Positions 49,416 through 59,160 are shown, counted from the first letter of the stretch. The stretch: DNA of 64,000 nucleotides from Ancylobacter tetraedralis (GCF_014195655.1 NZ_JACICD010000007.1:164739-228738), one strand, 5' to 3'. Notes: generated by a model not told the origin, from the letters alone. Numbers and translations: made by a program.

Positions 49416-50066
49416 TCAGTGCCGCGTCATCGAATCCAGCGTCGTGATGACGAACTGGTGGAACCTGTCCATCGTGTCGATGCTGGTGTGGCTGATGTCC
49501 GGCACCTCGGAGAGATCGAAATTCTCCAGCTGGCCGCCATAGCCCGGCACCGCCTGAACGGGGCGGCCGAAGCCGTCCTTCGCCCAGAAGTTGATGAACA
49601 CCGCGACATTGTCCGGCACCGGCCCCGGTTCTGTGGCATCGAAGGTCACGCCGAGCACGATGGGCACGCCGCGCGCCGACACGGCGGTCGCCACCTCGAT
49701 GACCGCATTTGCGCCGAGCGAGTGGCCGATGAGGACCACCGGGCCGGTGTGCCCGCCCGACGCCCGCGCGGTGACCTGCTGGATCACCGTCTCGGCGTCG
49801 TCCCAGTTTTGGATTTCCGCGGTATAGCCGCGCGCGACGAGTTCCTGCGCGAGCTTGTCCAGGCCGAGCGAGAACACGCCGAACAGACCGCGCAGGAGAT
49901 AGACATGGGTATCGGCGCGGGTCGGCAGCGGCGCGTTGCCCTTCGCGGTGGGCGGGGCACTGGCCCAGGGCGGGCGCGTCAGGCTCTGCTGGGCCTCGAC
50001 CGGAGAGGCGAGGCCGGCGGCGGCGATCAGCAGGGCGAGGGCAAAGGCACGGCGTGAGAGTTTCAT
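49416..50066 (-). CDS. exported alpha/beta hydrolase-like protein
   Basis: The protein has 216 residues and a signal peptide (MKLSRRAFALALLIAAAGL, cleavage near VEAQ). The fold shows a HVYLLRGLFG oxyanion-type strand and the nucleophile elbow IGHSLGANAV. An acid appears in VTFDATEPGP and a likely catalytic His in DISHTSID. Serine hydrolase activity is plausible; the substrate is unknown. The ATG at 50066 follows GGGAG on the minus strand. Longer frames upstream are not supported. Confidence 0.75.
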   Translation of the reverse strand: MKLSRRAFALALLIAAAGLASPVEAQQSLTRPPWASAPPTAKGNAPLPTRADTHVYLLRGLFGVFSLGLDKLAQELVARGYTAEIQNWDDAETVIQQVTARASGGHTGPVVLIGHSLGANAVIEVATAVSARGVPIVLGVTFDATEPGPVPDNVAVFINFWAKDGFGRPVQAVPGYGGQLENFDLSEVPDISHTSIDTMDRFHQFVITTLDSMTRH

Positions 50067-50191
50067 TCCGCTCCCCGAGGCGCGATACAAGGTGGCCACC
50101 ATGAGCCCTGCGCACGGGATTTTGTCCACCATCCCCCGCGCGCCGGGCTACCTTCCCGCACGCCCCCCGGGGGTTGTTTCGAGGAATTGCT

Positions 50192-50485
50192 ATGCCCGTC
50201 ACACAGGCCGAAGTGCCCACTCTTCATGGCAGCCGCTACCTGCAGCAATTGTGCAAGCACTGGGCGCACAAGCTGGAGGTCGCGTTCACGCCCGAGCAGG
50301 GGCAGGTGACGCTGCCGGAGGGCGCGCGGGTGCATATGCGGGCCCTGCCCGGTGCGCTGGACCTGCGCATCGAGGCGCCGGATGCGCCGGTGCTGGAGCG
50401 GATGAAGGATGTCGTCGCCCGCCATCTCGACCGCTTCGCCTTCCGCGAAGCGCCGCTGCCGTTCGACTGGCGCGACGGCGCGTGA
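50192..50485 (+). CDS. DUF2218 family protein
   Basis: This is a 97-residue soluble protein with the DUF2218 pattern: GSRYLQQLCKHWAHKLEVAF, the central LRIEAPDAPVLERMKDVVARH and a C-terminal FRFPFDW-like REAPLPFDWRDGA. Family members occur near siderophore or iron genes in other bacteria, but none are nearby. The ATG at 50192 follows GAGGA at 50181-50185. Confidence 0.75.
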   Translation: MPVTQAEVPTLHGSRYLQQLCKHWAHKLEVAFTPEQGQVTLPEGARVHMRALPGALDLRIEAPDAPVLERMKDVVARHLDRFAFREAPLPFDWRDGA

Positions 50486-50494
50486 ACCGCCCGC

Positions 50495-50761
50495 CTACGG
50501 GCCGGCCTTGCGGATATGGAACACCAGCGGCAGCGTCGCGGTTTCCTGCGCTTCGAGCACATGGCCGGTCTGGTGCACCAGATGGGGAATGTCGATCACC
50601 GCCATCGGGTCGGTGCATTCGACACGAAGACGCGTTCCGGGCGTGGCGCGTTCCAGCGCCCGGCCTGTGTGCAGCGCGGGCAGGGGGCATTTGAGCCCCC
50701 GCAGGTCCAGCCGGACGATGTCGCCGGGCAGGGTCGGCCGTTCCCCGCTGCTCTCGTTCAT
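50495..50761 (-). CDS. TusA-family sulfur carrier protein
   Basis: The 88-residue protein has the TusA/SirA fold with DLRGLKCPLPALHTGRAL, where the cysteine of CPLP is the sulfur-accepting residue. DPMAVIDIPHLVHQTGH forms the rest of the core. It may feed sulfur to tRNA thiolation or to molybdenum cofactor chemistry; the next genes are mobB and mobA. The ATG at 50761 follows GGGAG on the minus strand. Confidence 0.85.
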   Translation of the reverse strand: MNESSGERPTLPGDIVRLDLRGLKCPLPALHTGRALERATPGTRLRVECTDPMAVIDIPHLVHQTGHVLEAQETATLPLVFHIRKAGP

Positions 50762-50944
50762 TTCGCTCCCCGTTTCTCGCTGCGGGCCGACACCGATGTC
50801 GGGCATGTCCGCGCGTTCGGCAACTGCAAAGAAGGCGCGCGGTGTTGAGGCTTCATCGACCGTGCCGATGGCGTCATGGCGATGCCCGCCTTGACTTGCC
50901 GCCCCCGCCGCACGAACTGGCGGGGAAGACACGGGGAGAATGAC

Positions 50945-51481
50945 ATGCGGCTGATCGGCTTTGCGGGCTGGAGTGGCGCCGGCAAGACCACGCTGCTGGC
51001 GCGGCTGATTCCGGTGCTGGTGGCGCGGGGGCTCACCGTCTCCACCATCAAGCACGCGCATCACAATTTCGATGTCGATACGCCGGGCAAGGATTCCCAC
51101 ACCCACCGCGTCGTCGGCGCCCGCGAGGTGCTGGTCGCGTCCGCCAATCGCTGGGCGCTGATGCACGAACTGCGCGGCGCGCCGGAGCCGGAACTGCCGG
51201 AACTGCTCGGCCATCTCGCCCCGGTCGATCTCGTGCTGGTGGAAGGCTTCAAGCGCGACCATCATCCCAAGATCGAGATCCATCGCGCCGAGGTCGGCAA
51301 GCCGTTCATCCACCCCGACGACCCTCATATCGTGGCGATCGCCTCGGACAGCCCGCTGCCGCAGGTGACGCTGCCCGTGATCGACCTGAACGATGCGCAG
51401 GCGGTGGCCGATGCGGTCGAGCGTCAGGCGGTGAGGCTCGACCGCATCGAATGGCGCGTCGCCGATCACGCGGCGGGATAA
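50945..51481 (+). CDS. mobB: molybdopterin-guanine dinucleotide biosynthesis protein MobB
   Basis: MobB is a GTP-binding partner that assists MobA in forming the guanine dinucleotide cofactor. The 178 residues begin MRLIGFAGWSGAGKTTLLAR, with Walker A at residues 8-15. They include STIKHAHHNFDVDTPGKDS and VDLVLVEGFKRDHHPKIE. The ATG at 50945 is the family start. The last 16 bp overlap the convergent mobA gene. Confidence 0.94.
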   Translation: MRLIGFAGWSGAGKTTLLARLIPVLVARGLTVSTIKHAHHNFDVDTPGKDSHTHRVVGAREVLVASANRWALMHELRGAPEPELPELLGHLAPVDLVLVEGFKRDHHPKIEIHRAEVGKPFIHPDDPHIVAIASDSPLPQVTLPVIDLNDAQAVADAVERQAVRLDRIEWRVADHAAG

Positions 51482-52080
51482 GCCTGCAGGATCTGCTCGG
51501 CTGCCGCGAAATCCTCCGGCGTGTTGAGGTTGATAAACGGATCATAGGGCACGACCGGCCAGTCGACGGCCACGGCCTCGGCGCGCGCCAGCCACGCATC
51601 CACCCGGCGCAGGCCCTCCGCGACCAGAAGCTGCCGCAAGGCCCCACGCGCCGCGATATTCCATAGCCCGATCACGCCGTGCGCCCGCCCTCCGGACGCC
51701 GCGCAGGCCATGCCGTTCTCGCCTGCCGCCGCCGCCAACTGCGCCACGAGGTCGACGGGGAGAAACGGGCAGTCGGCCGGCACGGTGAGCAGGTGCCGGG
51801 CCTGCGGCATGTGTGCGGCCACATGGTCGAGCCCGGCGAGGATTCCGGCCAGCGGGCCGGGCGTGTCCGGCAGGCCGTCCGGCACGAGCGGCAGGTCGAG
51901 GCCGAAGCGCGCCGCCGGGCCGTTGGCGTTGAGCAGCAGCGCATCCACCTGCGGGCCGATGCGGTGCTGGATGCGGGCGAGCACCGTGGCGCCGCCGAGC
52001 GGGCGCAGCGTCTTGTCGCCGCCGCCCATGCGCCGCGACAGGCCCCCGGCGAGGATGAGGCCGACCGGCTTCGCCGTCAC
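51466..52080 (-). CDS. mobA: molybdenum cofactor guanylyltransferase
   Basis: MobA attaches GMP to molybdopterin. The GTG at 52080 gives 204 residues that begin at the nucleotidyltransferase motif LILAGGLSRRMGGGDK (residues 8-23). Further motifs are PGPLAGILAGLDH, LLTVPADCPFLP and FINLNTPED. The GTG overlaps the TGA of the DUF454 gene by three bases, so translation is coupled. The 3' end overlaps mobB. Confidence 0.92.
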   Translation of the reverse strand: MTAKPVGLILAGGLSRRMGGGDKTLRPLGGATVLARIQHRIGPQVDALLLNANGPAARFGLDLPLVPDGLPDTPGPLAGILAGLDHVAAHMPQARHLLTVPADCPFLPVDLVAQLAAAAGENGMACAASGGRAHGVIGLWNIAARGALRQLLVAEGLRRVDAWLARAEAVAVDWPVVPYDPFINLNTPEDFAAAEQILQAYPAA

Positions 52081-52508
52081 CGGGTCGGCCGCGTGAGCAG
52101 ATAGGCGGACACCGCAAGGAAAGTGGCGCCGATCATGCCGAGCACCGGCGTCGACAGGCCGATGAGCACCAGCACGCCGAAGCTCGCCGCCATGCTGCCC
52201 GTGGCCACGAACTGCGCCCAGCGCGGCACCGCGCCGTTTTGCCGCCAGGCGACGACGGAGGGGCCGAGGCGCGGATGGGTGAGCAGCCAGTTCTCGAAAC
52301 GCGGGGAAGAGCGCGAGAACAGCCAGGCGGCGACGATCAGGAACACGGTGCCCGGCAGGCCCGGCAGGATGATGCCGAGAATGCCGAGGCCGACGCACAC
52401 CCAGCCGAGCGCAAACATCGCCCAACGCACAGGTGACCTAACGGAATATTCGGCCGACCGCCGGTCGTCTTGTGGGTCCATCTGAGCCGTGGGGGAAAGT
52501 CCTTCCAT
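52077..52508 (-). CDS. DUF454 (YbaN) family membrane protein
   Basis: The protein has 143 residues from the ATG at 52508; a GTG at 52535 would add nine and overlap recG. The DUF454 core starts RWAMFALGWVCVGLGILGI and has PGLPGTVFLIVAAWLFSRSSPRFENWLL, here cited in part, then two more hydrophobic helices. The family function is unknown. It is coupled by overlap to mobA downstream and lies just after recG. Confidence 0.85.
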   Translation of the reverse strand: MEGLSPTAQMDPQDDRRSAEYSVRSPVRWAMFALGWVCVGLGILGIILPGLPGTVFLIVAAWLFSRSSPRFENWLLTHPRLGPSVVAWRQNGAVPRWAQFVATGSMAASFGVLVLIGLSTPVLGMIGATFLAVSAYLLTRPTR

Positions 52509-52524
52509 CGTTGTCACGCCATCA

Positions 52525-54606
52525 TCATCCGGCACTCAGGAGCTTCACGGCAACATCACGCTCGAAGATGTGTAGCAAAACCCGAAGCGCGGCTCCACGC
52601 TCCCCGACAAGATCGGAATCGTTCCGAACGACGTCTGCTGCTTCCTCGCGGGCGCGGGTGAGAAGATCGCCATGGACATCGAGCCGGGCGAGGCGGAAGC
52701 CGGGGAAGCCGCTCTGCCGGGTGCCCAGCACGTCGCCCTCGCCGCGCAGCCTCAGATCCTCCTCGGCGAGGAAGAAGCCGTCCTCGGACTGGCGCAGAGC
52801 CTCCAGCCGCTGGCGGGCGATCTCGCCGAGCGGGCGGCGGTAGAGCAGCAGGCACGTCGAGGCGGCATCGCCCCGGCCGACACGCCCCCGCAGCTGGTGC
52901 AGCTGCGCGAGGCCGAAGCGCTCGGCATGCTCGATGACGATGATGCTGGCCTCCGGCACGTCGACGCCGACCTCGACCACCGTGGTCGCCACCAATAGCT
53001 GCGTCTGGCCGGCCGCGAAGGCGGCCATGGCGGCATCCTTCCCGGCGCCCTTCATCTTGCCGTGCACGAGGCCGACCTTGTCGCCGAAATGCATCGCCAG
53101 CTCGGCAAAGCGCGCCTCGGCGGCGGCGAGGTCGGAGGTCTCGGATTCTTCCACGAGCGGGCAGATCCAGTAGGCGCGGCGTCCCTCGGCCAGCGCCACG
53201 CCGAGCCGGGCCACCACGTCGTCGATCCGGTCGGAAGGAATGGCGCGGGTGTCGATCGGCTTGCGCCCCGCTGGCTTCTCGCGCAGCTCGCTGGAATCCA
53301 TGTCACCGAAATAGGTGAGTACCAGCGTGCGCGGGATCGGCGTCGCCGTCATCACCAGCACGTCGACCGCCTCGCCCTTGGAGGCCAGCGCCAGCCGCTG
53401 GTGCACACCGAAACGGTGCTGTTCGTCGACGATGGCGAGCGCGAGATCGTCAAAGCGCACCCCCTCCTGGAACAGCGCATGCGTGCCGATGACGAGATCG
53501 ACCTCGCCCGCAGCCAGCGCGGCGAGAAGGGCGTCACGGGCGCGCCCCTTCTCCCGCCCGGTGAGCAGCGCGACCGTGAGCCCGGCGGCCTGCGCGAGGG
53601 GGGCGATGGTCTTCATGTGCTGGCGGGCGAGGATTTCCGTCGGCGCCATCAGGGCCGCCTGCCGGCCGGCCTCGATCACCGTGCCCGCGGCAAGCAGCGC
53701 CACCACGGTCTTGCCGGAGCCGACATCGCCCTGCAGCAGGCGGAGCATGCGGTCATTCGAGGCGAGATCGGCGCGGATCGCCGCCAGCGCCTCGTTCTGC
53801 GAGCCGGTGAGCGAGAAGGGCAGGGCGGCGAGGATCGCGCGCGTCAGCCGGCCATCGCCGAGGCTGGGGCGGCCGACCTGCCGTGTGGTGCGCGCCCGCA
53901 CCAGCGCCAGCGCCAATTGCCCGGCCAGCAGTTCGTCATAGGCGAGGCGGCGCCAGGCCGGGCCCTCGGGCGCGGCGTCCTGCGAATCGTGCGGCTGGTG
54001 CACCTTGGCGAGGGCGGCATGGAAGCCATAAGTCGGCTCGCCGCCCTGCCATTCCGGCAGGTCGCCGGTGTGGGCCAGCGCCGCCTCGACCGCGCGGCGC
54101 ACATGGCCGTGGCCGAGCCCCTCCACCAGCGGGTAGACCGGCTCGATCGGCGGCAGCTTGGCCAGCCCGGCGGCATCCACCACCCGGTCGGGATGGGTCA
54201 TCTGCAGCATGCCGTCATAAAGCGTGACGGTGCCCGATATCCAGCGCGTCTCGCCGACGGGGAGCAGGCGCTCCATCCAGCTGCGATCGGCCTTGAAGAA
54301 GGCCAGCACGATGTCGCCGGTCGCGTCATGGGCATAGACGCGATAGGGCGCGCGCGAGCCGGGCGGGGTCGGCGCGTGGCGGTCGACATGGATTTCCAGC
54401 GTCACCACCGTATCGGGCACCACCTCGGCAAGCGTGGGGCGGGCCCGCCGGTCGATGGTGGAGGCCGGCAGATGCAGGAGCAGGTCGAGCACCCGCGCGC
54501 CGTCCTCCCGCCCGAGCAGGCGGTTGAACGACTTGGCGAGCTTCGGGCCGATGCCCGGCAGGCCCGTGATCGGGGCGAAATAGGAATTGAGAATGTCCGG
54601 CCGCAT
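52525..54606 (-). CDS. recG: ATP-dependent DNA helicase RecG
   Basis: RecG remodels stalled forks and branched DNA. The ATG at 54606 gives 693 residues, the usual size. The wedge domain precedes the helicase core, whose Walker A is GDVGSGKT (293-300) and Walker B is DEQH (394-397). Motifs TATPIPRTL, VVEVGVDVPEA and QLRGRVGRG are intact, and the C-terminal GTRQSGFPGFRLA is typical. The longer frame upstream of 54606 crosses into noncoding sequence. sdhE lies upstream and divergent. Confidence 0.96.
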   Translation of the reverse strand: MRPDILNSYFAPITGLPGIGPKLAKSFNRLLGREDGARVLDLLLHLPASTIDRRARPTLAEVVPDTVVTLEIHVDRHAPTPPGSRAPYRVYAHDATGDIVLAFFKADRSWMERLLPVGETRWISGTVTLYDGMLQMTHPDRVVDAAGLAKLPPIEPVYPLVEGLGHGHVRRAVEAALAHTGDLPEWQGGEPTYGFHAALAKVHQPHDSQDAAPEGPAWRRLAYDELLAGQLALALVRARTTRQVGRPSLGDGRLTRAILAALPFSLTGSQNEALAAIRADLASNDRMLRLLQGDVGSGKTVVALLAAGTVIEAGRQAALMAPTEILARQHMKTIAPLAQAAGLTVALLTGREKGRARDALLAALAAGEVDLVIGTHALFQEGVRFDDLALAIVDEQHRFGVHQRLALASKGEAVDVLVMTATPIPRTLVLTYFGDMDSSELREKPAGRKPIDTRAIPSDRIDDVVARLGVALAEGRRAYWICPLVEESETSDLAAAEARFAELAMHFGDKVGLVHGKMKGAGKDAAMAAFAAGQTQLLVATTVVEVGVDVPEASIIVIEHAERFGLAQLHQLRGRVGRGDAASTCLLLYRRPLGEIARQRLEALRQSEDGFFLAEEDLRLRGEGDVLGTRQSGFPGFRLARLDVHGDLLTRAREEAADVVRNDSDLVGERGAALRVLLHIFERDVAVKLLSAG

Positions 54607-54926
54607 GATCGGGGAAGGTGGACGAAGGCGGCGCCCTCTGCAATGCGGCGATGACGCTCGGCAGGGGATGTCGTCGGCTGAAGACTCGTGCGCGGGATGG
54701 CGGATCGGCGCTGCACCACGGGCAGCATGTCCGGGAAGCGGAGGACCTCGTTTCCCGGACCCTCGACGCGAGAGGCAAAGCGCTCCTCCGGGATCCGGGG
54801 GAAGCTCTTTTGCATTGCCACGATCAGATGAACGCACGCCATCGCCCAATGCCTACCTGACAGAGCGGGCGGGGCGCGCTAAACACTCGCTCTTTCCCGG
54901 CCTTGAGGCACGAGCAGCGAGCACAG

Positions 54927-55223
54927 ATGACCGGAACCACCCTTTCCAGCGCGGGGCTGGATCCCCGCCGCCGCCGCATCCTGTTTCGCGCCTGGCATCG
55001 CGGCACGCGCGAGATGGATCTGCTGATGGGGCGTTTCGCCGACGCGCACCTGCCCACGCTCAGCGAGCCGGACGTCGCCGACTTCGAATTGCTGATCGAG
55101 GTGGAGGACCCGGACCTGTTCGGCTGGCTCGGCAGCGGCACGCCGGAGCCCGGTTTCGACACACCCGTTTTCCACCGCTTCCGGCAGTTCCACCTGTCGG
55201 GTGAGGGCGTTCCCGAGATATGA
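54927..55223 (+). CDS. sdhE: FAD assembly factor SdhE
   Basis: SdhE (YgfY, Sdh5 homolog) helps attach FAD covalently to succinate dehydrogenase. The 98 residues contain the diagnostic RGTREMDLLMGRFAD motif, with ILFRAWH just before it. The C-terminal part FELLIEVEDPDLFGWLGSG is also typical. The ATG at 54927 begins MTGTTLSS; an upstream TTG frame is not needed. The gene is divergent from recG and 13 bp upstream of mfd. Confidence 0.93.
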   Translation: MTGTTLSSAGLDPRRRRILFRAWHRGTREMDLLMGRFADAHLPTLSEPDVADFELLIEVEDPDLFGWLGSGTPEPGFDTPVFHRFRQFHLSGEGVPEI

Positions 55224-55236
55224 AGACCCCGCACGC

Positions 55237-58200
55237 ATGAAGACGCCGCTCTCCACCCTCTCCACCCGCCTCGCGCCGGGCCGCACCCTCACGCTCGCCA
55301 ATGTGCCGGGCGGCATGGAAGGGCTGGTCGTGGCCGACCTCGCGCGCGCGTTGGCCGCCCGCGAGGATGCCCCCTGGCCGACGCTCATCGTCATCTGCCG
55401 CGATGGCGAGCGCATGGGCGAACTGGAGCGCGCGCTGTCCTTCTTCGCGCCCGGCGTCGAGGTGCTGCCATTCCCGGCCTGGGACTGCCAGCCCTATGAT
55501 CGCGCCTCGCCGCATGGCGACATCGTCGCCCGCCGCATGACGACGCTGGCCCGCCTTGCCCGCGTGAAGGGCCGTGCGGCCGGCTCCATCGTGCTGACCA
55601 CGGTCAACGCGGTACTGCAGCGCGTGCCGCGGCGCCAGATGGTGGCGACGCAGTCTTTCTCGGCGGCGCCGGGCAATGCGCTCTCGCTCGACGAGGTGGT
55701 GGCCTGGGCCGAGGTGAACGGCTTCATGCGCAATTCGACCGTGCGCGACACCGGCGAATATGCCGTGCGCGGCGGCATTGTCGACCTGTTCCCGCCGGGA
55801 CTGGCGGCGCCGGTGCGGCTGGACTTCTTCGGTGACACGCTGGAATCGATCCGCTCCTTCGACCCCGAGACCCAGCGCACAGCCATGCAGCTGCGCGCGC
55901 TCGACCTGGTGCCGATGAGCGAGTTGCAGCTCACCACCGAGACCATGCGCCGCTTCCGCATGGCCTATATCGCCCAGTTCGGCGCGGCCCAGCGCGGCGA
56001 CCTGCTCTATGAAGCCGTGAGCGAGGGCCGGCGCTATCCCGGCATGGAACACTGGCTGCCGCTGTTCCATGAGGGGCTCGACACGCTGTTCGACTACGCG
56101 CCCGATGCGCCCATCGTCATGGAAGCGCAGGGCGGGGAGGCGGCCACCTCCCGGCTCGACCAGATCGCCGACTATTACGACGCCCGCCGCCACGGGCTGG
56201 AGCATGGCGGCGGCGCCTCGCCCTACAAGCCGCTGCCGCCCAACGCGCTCTACCTCACCGCCGAGGAATGGGAGCGCCGGCGCGGCACGGCGGCCAACAT
56301 CGCGCTGAGCGCCTTCGCGCTGCCCGAATCGAAGGACGTGCTCGACCTCGACGGCCGCCCCGCGCGCTCCTTCGCGCCCGAGCGGGCGGATCCCGACGCC
56401 GCGCTGTTCCAGATCGCCGCCGACTATCTGCGCGATACGGCCCGGAAGAAGCGCACCATTCTCGCCGCGTGGTCGGACGGTTCGCGCGATCGCCTCGCCA
56501 CGGTGCTGGCCGACCACGGGCTGAAGGGCACGCAGACGGTGGGCACGCGCGACGCCGCGGAGGCGCTGCCCAAGGGCGTCATCGCCCTCGGCGTGCTGGG
56601 CATCGAGAGCGGCTTCGAGACCGACCAGCTCGCGGTGATCGGCGAGCAGGACATTCTCGGCGACCGCCTCGTGCGCCCCAAGCGCAAGGCGCGCCGGCCG
56701 CAGGATGTCATCGCCGAACTCACCTCGCTCACCGCCGGCGATCTCGTCGTGCATGTCGACCACGGTATCGGCCGCTTCGTCGGGCTGAAGACCATCGAGG
56801 CGATGGGCGCGCCGCACGACTGCCTCGAAATCCACTATGCGGAGGGCTCCAAGCTCTTCCTGCCGGTGGAGAACCTCGAACTGCTGTCGCGCTACGGCTC
56901 GGAAGACACCGAGGCGCAGTTGGACCGGCTGGGCGGCGGCGGCTGGCAGGCGCGCAAGGCGCGGATGAAGAGCCGCATCCGCGAGATGGCGGCCGAGCTG
57001 ATCAAGATCGCCGCGCAGCGTCAGCTGCACGAGGCGCCGCGCCTTGTGCCCGCGACCGGCATCTATGACGAATTCCGCGCCCGCTTCCCCTATGAGGAGA
57101 CCGAAGACCAGGAAGCCGCCATCGAGGCGGTGTTCGAGGATCTCGGCTCCGGCCACCCGATGGACCGGCTGGTGTGCGGCGATGTCGGCTTCGGCAAGAC
57201 CGAGGTGGCCCTGCGCGCCGCCTTCGCGGTGGCGCTGAACGGCAAGCAGGTGGCCGTGGTGGTGCCCACCACGCTGCTCGCGCGCCAGCACTTCCGCACC
57301 TTCTCCGCGCGCTTCAAGGAACTGCCGGTCGTGGTGCGGCAGGCCTCGCGGCTGGTGACGGGCAAGGAGCTTTCCGACACCAAGAAGGGGCTGGCGGACG
57401 GCACGGTCGACATCGTGGTCGGCACCCACGCGCTGCTCGGCAAGTCGATCGCGTTCAAGGATCTGGGCCTCGTCATCGTCGACGAGGAGCAGCATTTCGG
57501 CGTCGCCCACAAGGAGAAGCTGAAGCAGCTGCGCGCCGATGTGCACGTGCTCACCCTGACCGCCACCCCGATTCCGCGCACGCTGCAACTGGCCATGACG
57601 GGCGTGCGCGAGCTGTCCATCATCGCTTCGCCCCCGGTCGACCGGCTGTTGGTGCGCAGCTTCGTTACCCCGTTCGATCCCTTGATCGTGCGCGAGGCGC
57701 TGCTGCGCGAGCGCTATCGTGGCGGGCAGAGCTTCTACGTGTGCCCGCGCATCGAGGACCTTGGCGAGGTGAAGGACTTCCTCGACAAGCAGGTGCCCGA
57801 GGTGAAGGTGGCGGTGGCGCACGGCCAGATGGCGGCGTCGCAGCTGGAAGAGATCATGTCCGCCTTCTATGACGGGCAGTTCGACGTGCTGCTCTCCACC
57901 ACCATCGTGGAATCGGGCCTCGATATCCCGACCGCCAACACGCTGATCATCCATCGCGCCGACATGTTCGGCCTCGCCCAGCTCTACCAGCTGCGCGGGC
58001 GCGTCGGCCGCTCGAAGACGCGCGCCTACGCCATCTTCACCCTGCCCACCGAGAAGGCGCTGACCACGCAGGCCGAGCGCCGCCTCAAGGTGCTGCAGTC
58101 GCTCGATACGCTGGGCGCCGGCTTCCAGCTGGCCAGCCACGATCTCGACATTCGCGGCGCCGGCAACCTGCTCGGCGACGAGCAGTCGGGCCACATCAAG

Positions 58201-58752
58201 GAAGTCGGCTACGAGCTTTACCAGGAGATGCTGGAGGAGGCGATCGCCAACCTCAAGGCGGGCATCACCGCGCCGGTGGCCGACAAGTGGTCGCCGCAGA
58301 TTTCCATCGGCACGCCGGTGCTGATCCCGGAAGACTATGTCGCCGACCTGCATGTGCGGCTCAGCCTCTACCGCCGGCTGGCGGATCTGGAGACCGAGGC
58401 GGAGATCGAGTCGATCGGCGCCGAGCTGGTGGACCGCTTCGGGCCCTCGCCCGAGGAGGTCGACCAATTGCTCAAGCTGGTGCGGATCAAGGCGTTCTGC
58501 CGCCGCGCCAATGTGGAGAAGGTCGATGCCGGCCCGCGCGGGGCGGTGCTCACCTTCCGCGACGGGCGCTTCCCCAACCCGGCGGGCTTCATCGCCTATG
58601 TCGGCAAGCCGCATGTGGTGGCGAAGATGCGGCCGGACGGCAAGGTTGTGTTCTCGGAAGACTGGCCGGACGCCAATGCGCGCCTCAAGGGCACGACGCA
58701 GATCCTGCGGGAGCTGGCGAAAATCGCCGAGCAGGGCGCCCGGGCGGCCTGA
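55237..58752 (+). CDS. mfd: transcription-repair coupling factor Mfd
   Basis: Mfd removes stalled RNA polymerase and recruits UvrA to damaged templates. The 1171 residues follow the family plan: a UvrB-like N-terminal part (PFPAWDCQPYDRASP), an RNA polymerase-interacting domain (DLVVHVDHGIGRFVGL), and the translocase core with Walker A GDVGFGKT (648-655) and DEEQ (749-752). The C-terminal regulatory TRCF domain ends the protein. The ATG at 55237 is preferred over a GTG at 55201. It is the third excision-repair gene here, with uvrA. Confidence 0.96.
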   Translation: MKTPLSTLSTRLAPGRTLTLANVPGGMEGLVVADLARALAAREDAPWPTLIVICRDGERMGELERALSFFAPGVEVLPFPAWDCQPYDRASPHGDIVARRMTTLARLARVKGRAAGSIVLTTVNAVLQRVPRRQMVATQSFSAAPGNALSLDEVVAWAEVNGFMRNSTVRDTGEYAVRGGIVDLFPPGLAAPVRLDFFGDTLESIRSFDPETQRTAMQLRALDLVPMSELQLTTETMRRFRMAYIAQFGAAQRGDLLYEAVSEGRRYPGMEHWLPLFHEGLDTLFDYAPDAPIVMEAQGGEAATSRLDQIADYYDARRHGLEHGGGASPYKPLPPNALYLTAEEWERRRGTAANIALSAFALPESKDVLDLDGRPARSFAPERADPDAALFQIAADYLRDTARKKRTILAAWSDGSRDRLATVLADHGLKGTQTVGTRDAAEALPKGVIALGVLGIESGFETDQLAVIGEQDILGDRLVRPKRKARRPQDVIAELTSLTAGDLVVHVDHGIGRFVGLKTIEAMGAPHDCLEIHYAEGSKLFLPVENLELLSRYGSEDTEAQLDRLGGGGWQARKARMKSRIREMAAELIKIAAQRQLHEAPRLVPATGIYDEFRARFPYEETEDQEAAIEAVFEDLGSGHPMDRLVCGDVGFGKTEVALRAAFAVALNGKQVAVVVPTTLLARQHFRTFSARFKELPVVVRQASRLVTGKELSDTKKGLADGTVDIVVGTHALLGKSIAFKDLGLVIVDEEQHFGVAHKEKLKQLRADVHVLTLTATPIPRTLQLAMTGVRELSIIASPPVDRLLVRSFVTPFDPLIVREALLRERYRGGQSFYVCPRIEDLGEVKDFLDKQVPEVKVAVAHGQMAASQLEEIMSAFYDGQFDVLLSTTIVESGLDIPTANTLIIHRADMFGLAQLYQLRGRVGRSKTRAYAIFTLPTEKALTTQAERRLKVLQSLDTLGAGFQLASHDLDIRGAGNLLGDEQSGHIKEVGYELYQEMLEEAIANLKAGITAPVADKWSPQISIGTPVLIPEDYVADLHVRLSLYRRLADLETEAEIESIGAELVDRFGPSPEEVDQLLKLVRIKAFCRRANVEKVDAGPRGAVLTFRDGRFPNPAGFIAYVGKPHVVAKMRPDGKVVFSEDWPDANARLKGTTQILRELAKIAEQGARAA

Positions 58753-58769
58753 TATCCCGGCGGAACGTC

Positions 58770-58800
58770 ATCCCGGACGGCCGGCGGGCCGTTCCGGGAT
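58770..58800. repeat. bulged palindromic repeat, copy 2
   Basis: ATCCCGGA (58770-58777) pairs with TCCGGGAT (58793-58800). An inner 5-bp stem (CGGCC/GGCCG) closes a four-base loop, and T58792 is bulged. It follows the mfd stop. The design equals copy 1 at 45053-45083, including the single bulge at the same place. Confidence 0.7.
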
Positions 58801-58827
58801 CGTTCACGCAAGGGAGCGCGGGAGGCC

Positions 58828-59160
58828 TCAGAACGGCGTGCCGGAGATCGGCCCGTCATAGGCGCCGTCGCTGTCGGGGAGGACGTCGGCATCATTGTCC
58901 GAGCCGGGGCCGGAGAAGTCGGGCAGGTCGCCGCCGGCCTGATTCATGTAGTCCTGGCTCTTGTCGGCGCCCGGATTATCCGGCAACGGGCCGTAATCGA
59001 GATAGTTCGGGTTGTTGATCGTCGGGATCTTGATCTCCACCCCGCCCTCACCGCCGGGCTGCGGCTGGGCATTGGGATGGACGGTGATCGACTGCTGGGC
59101 GCTCGCGGGAACCGCGCCGGCGGCGCAGAGCCCGATCACGAAAAGCGCAGCGTAACGCAT
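58828..59160 (-). CDS. small exported protein of unknown function
   Basis: The ATG at 59160 gives 110 residues with a signal peptide (MRYAALFVIGLCAAGAVP, cleavage after SAQ). The mature region is acidic, rich in Asp, Gly, Pro and Asn, with PTINNPNYLDYGPLPDNPGA as its most structured-looking part. The family is not recognised. The 3' end is convergent with mfd. Confidence 0.6.
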   Translation of the reverse strand: MRYAALFVIGLCAAGAVPASAQQSITVHPNAQPQPGGEGGVEIKIPTINNPNYLDYGPLPDNPGADKSQDYMNQAGGDLPDFSGPGSDNDADVLPDSDGAYDGPISGTPF

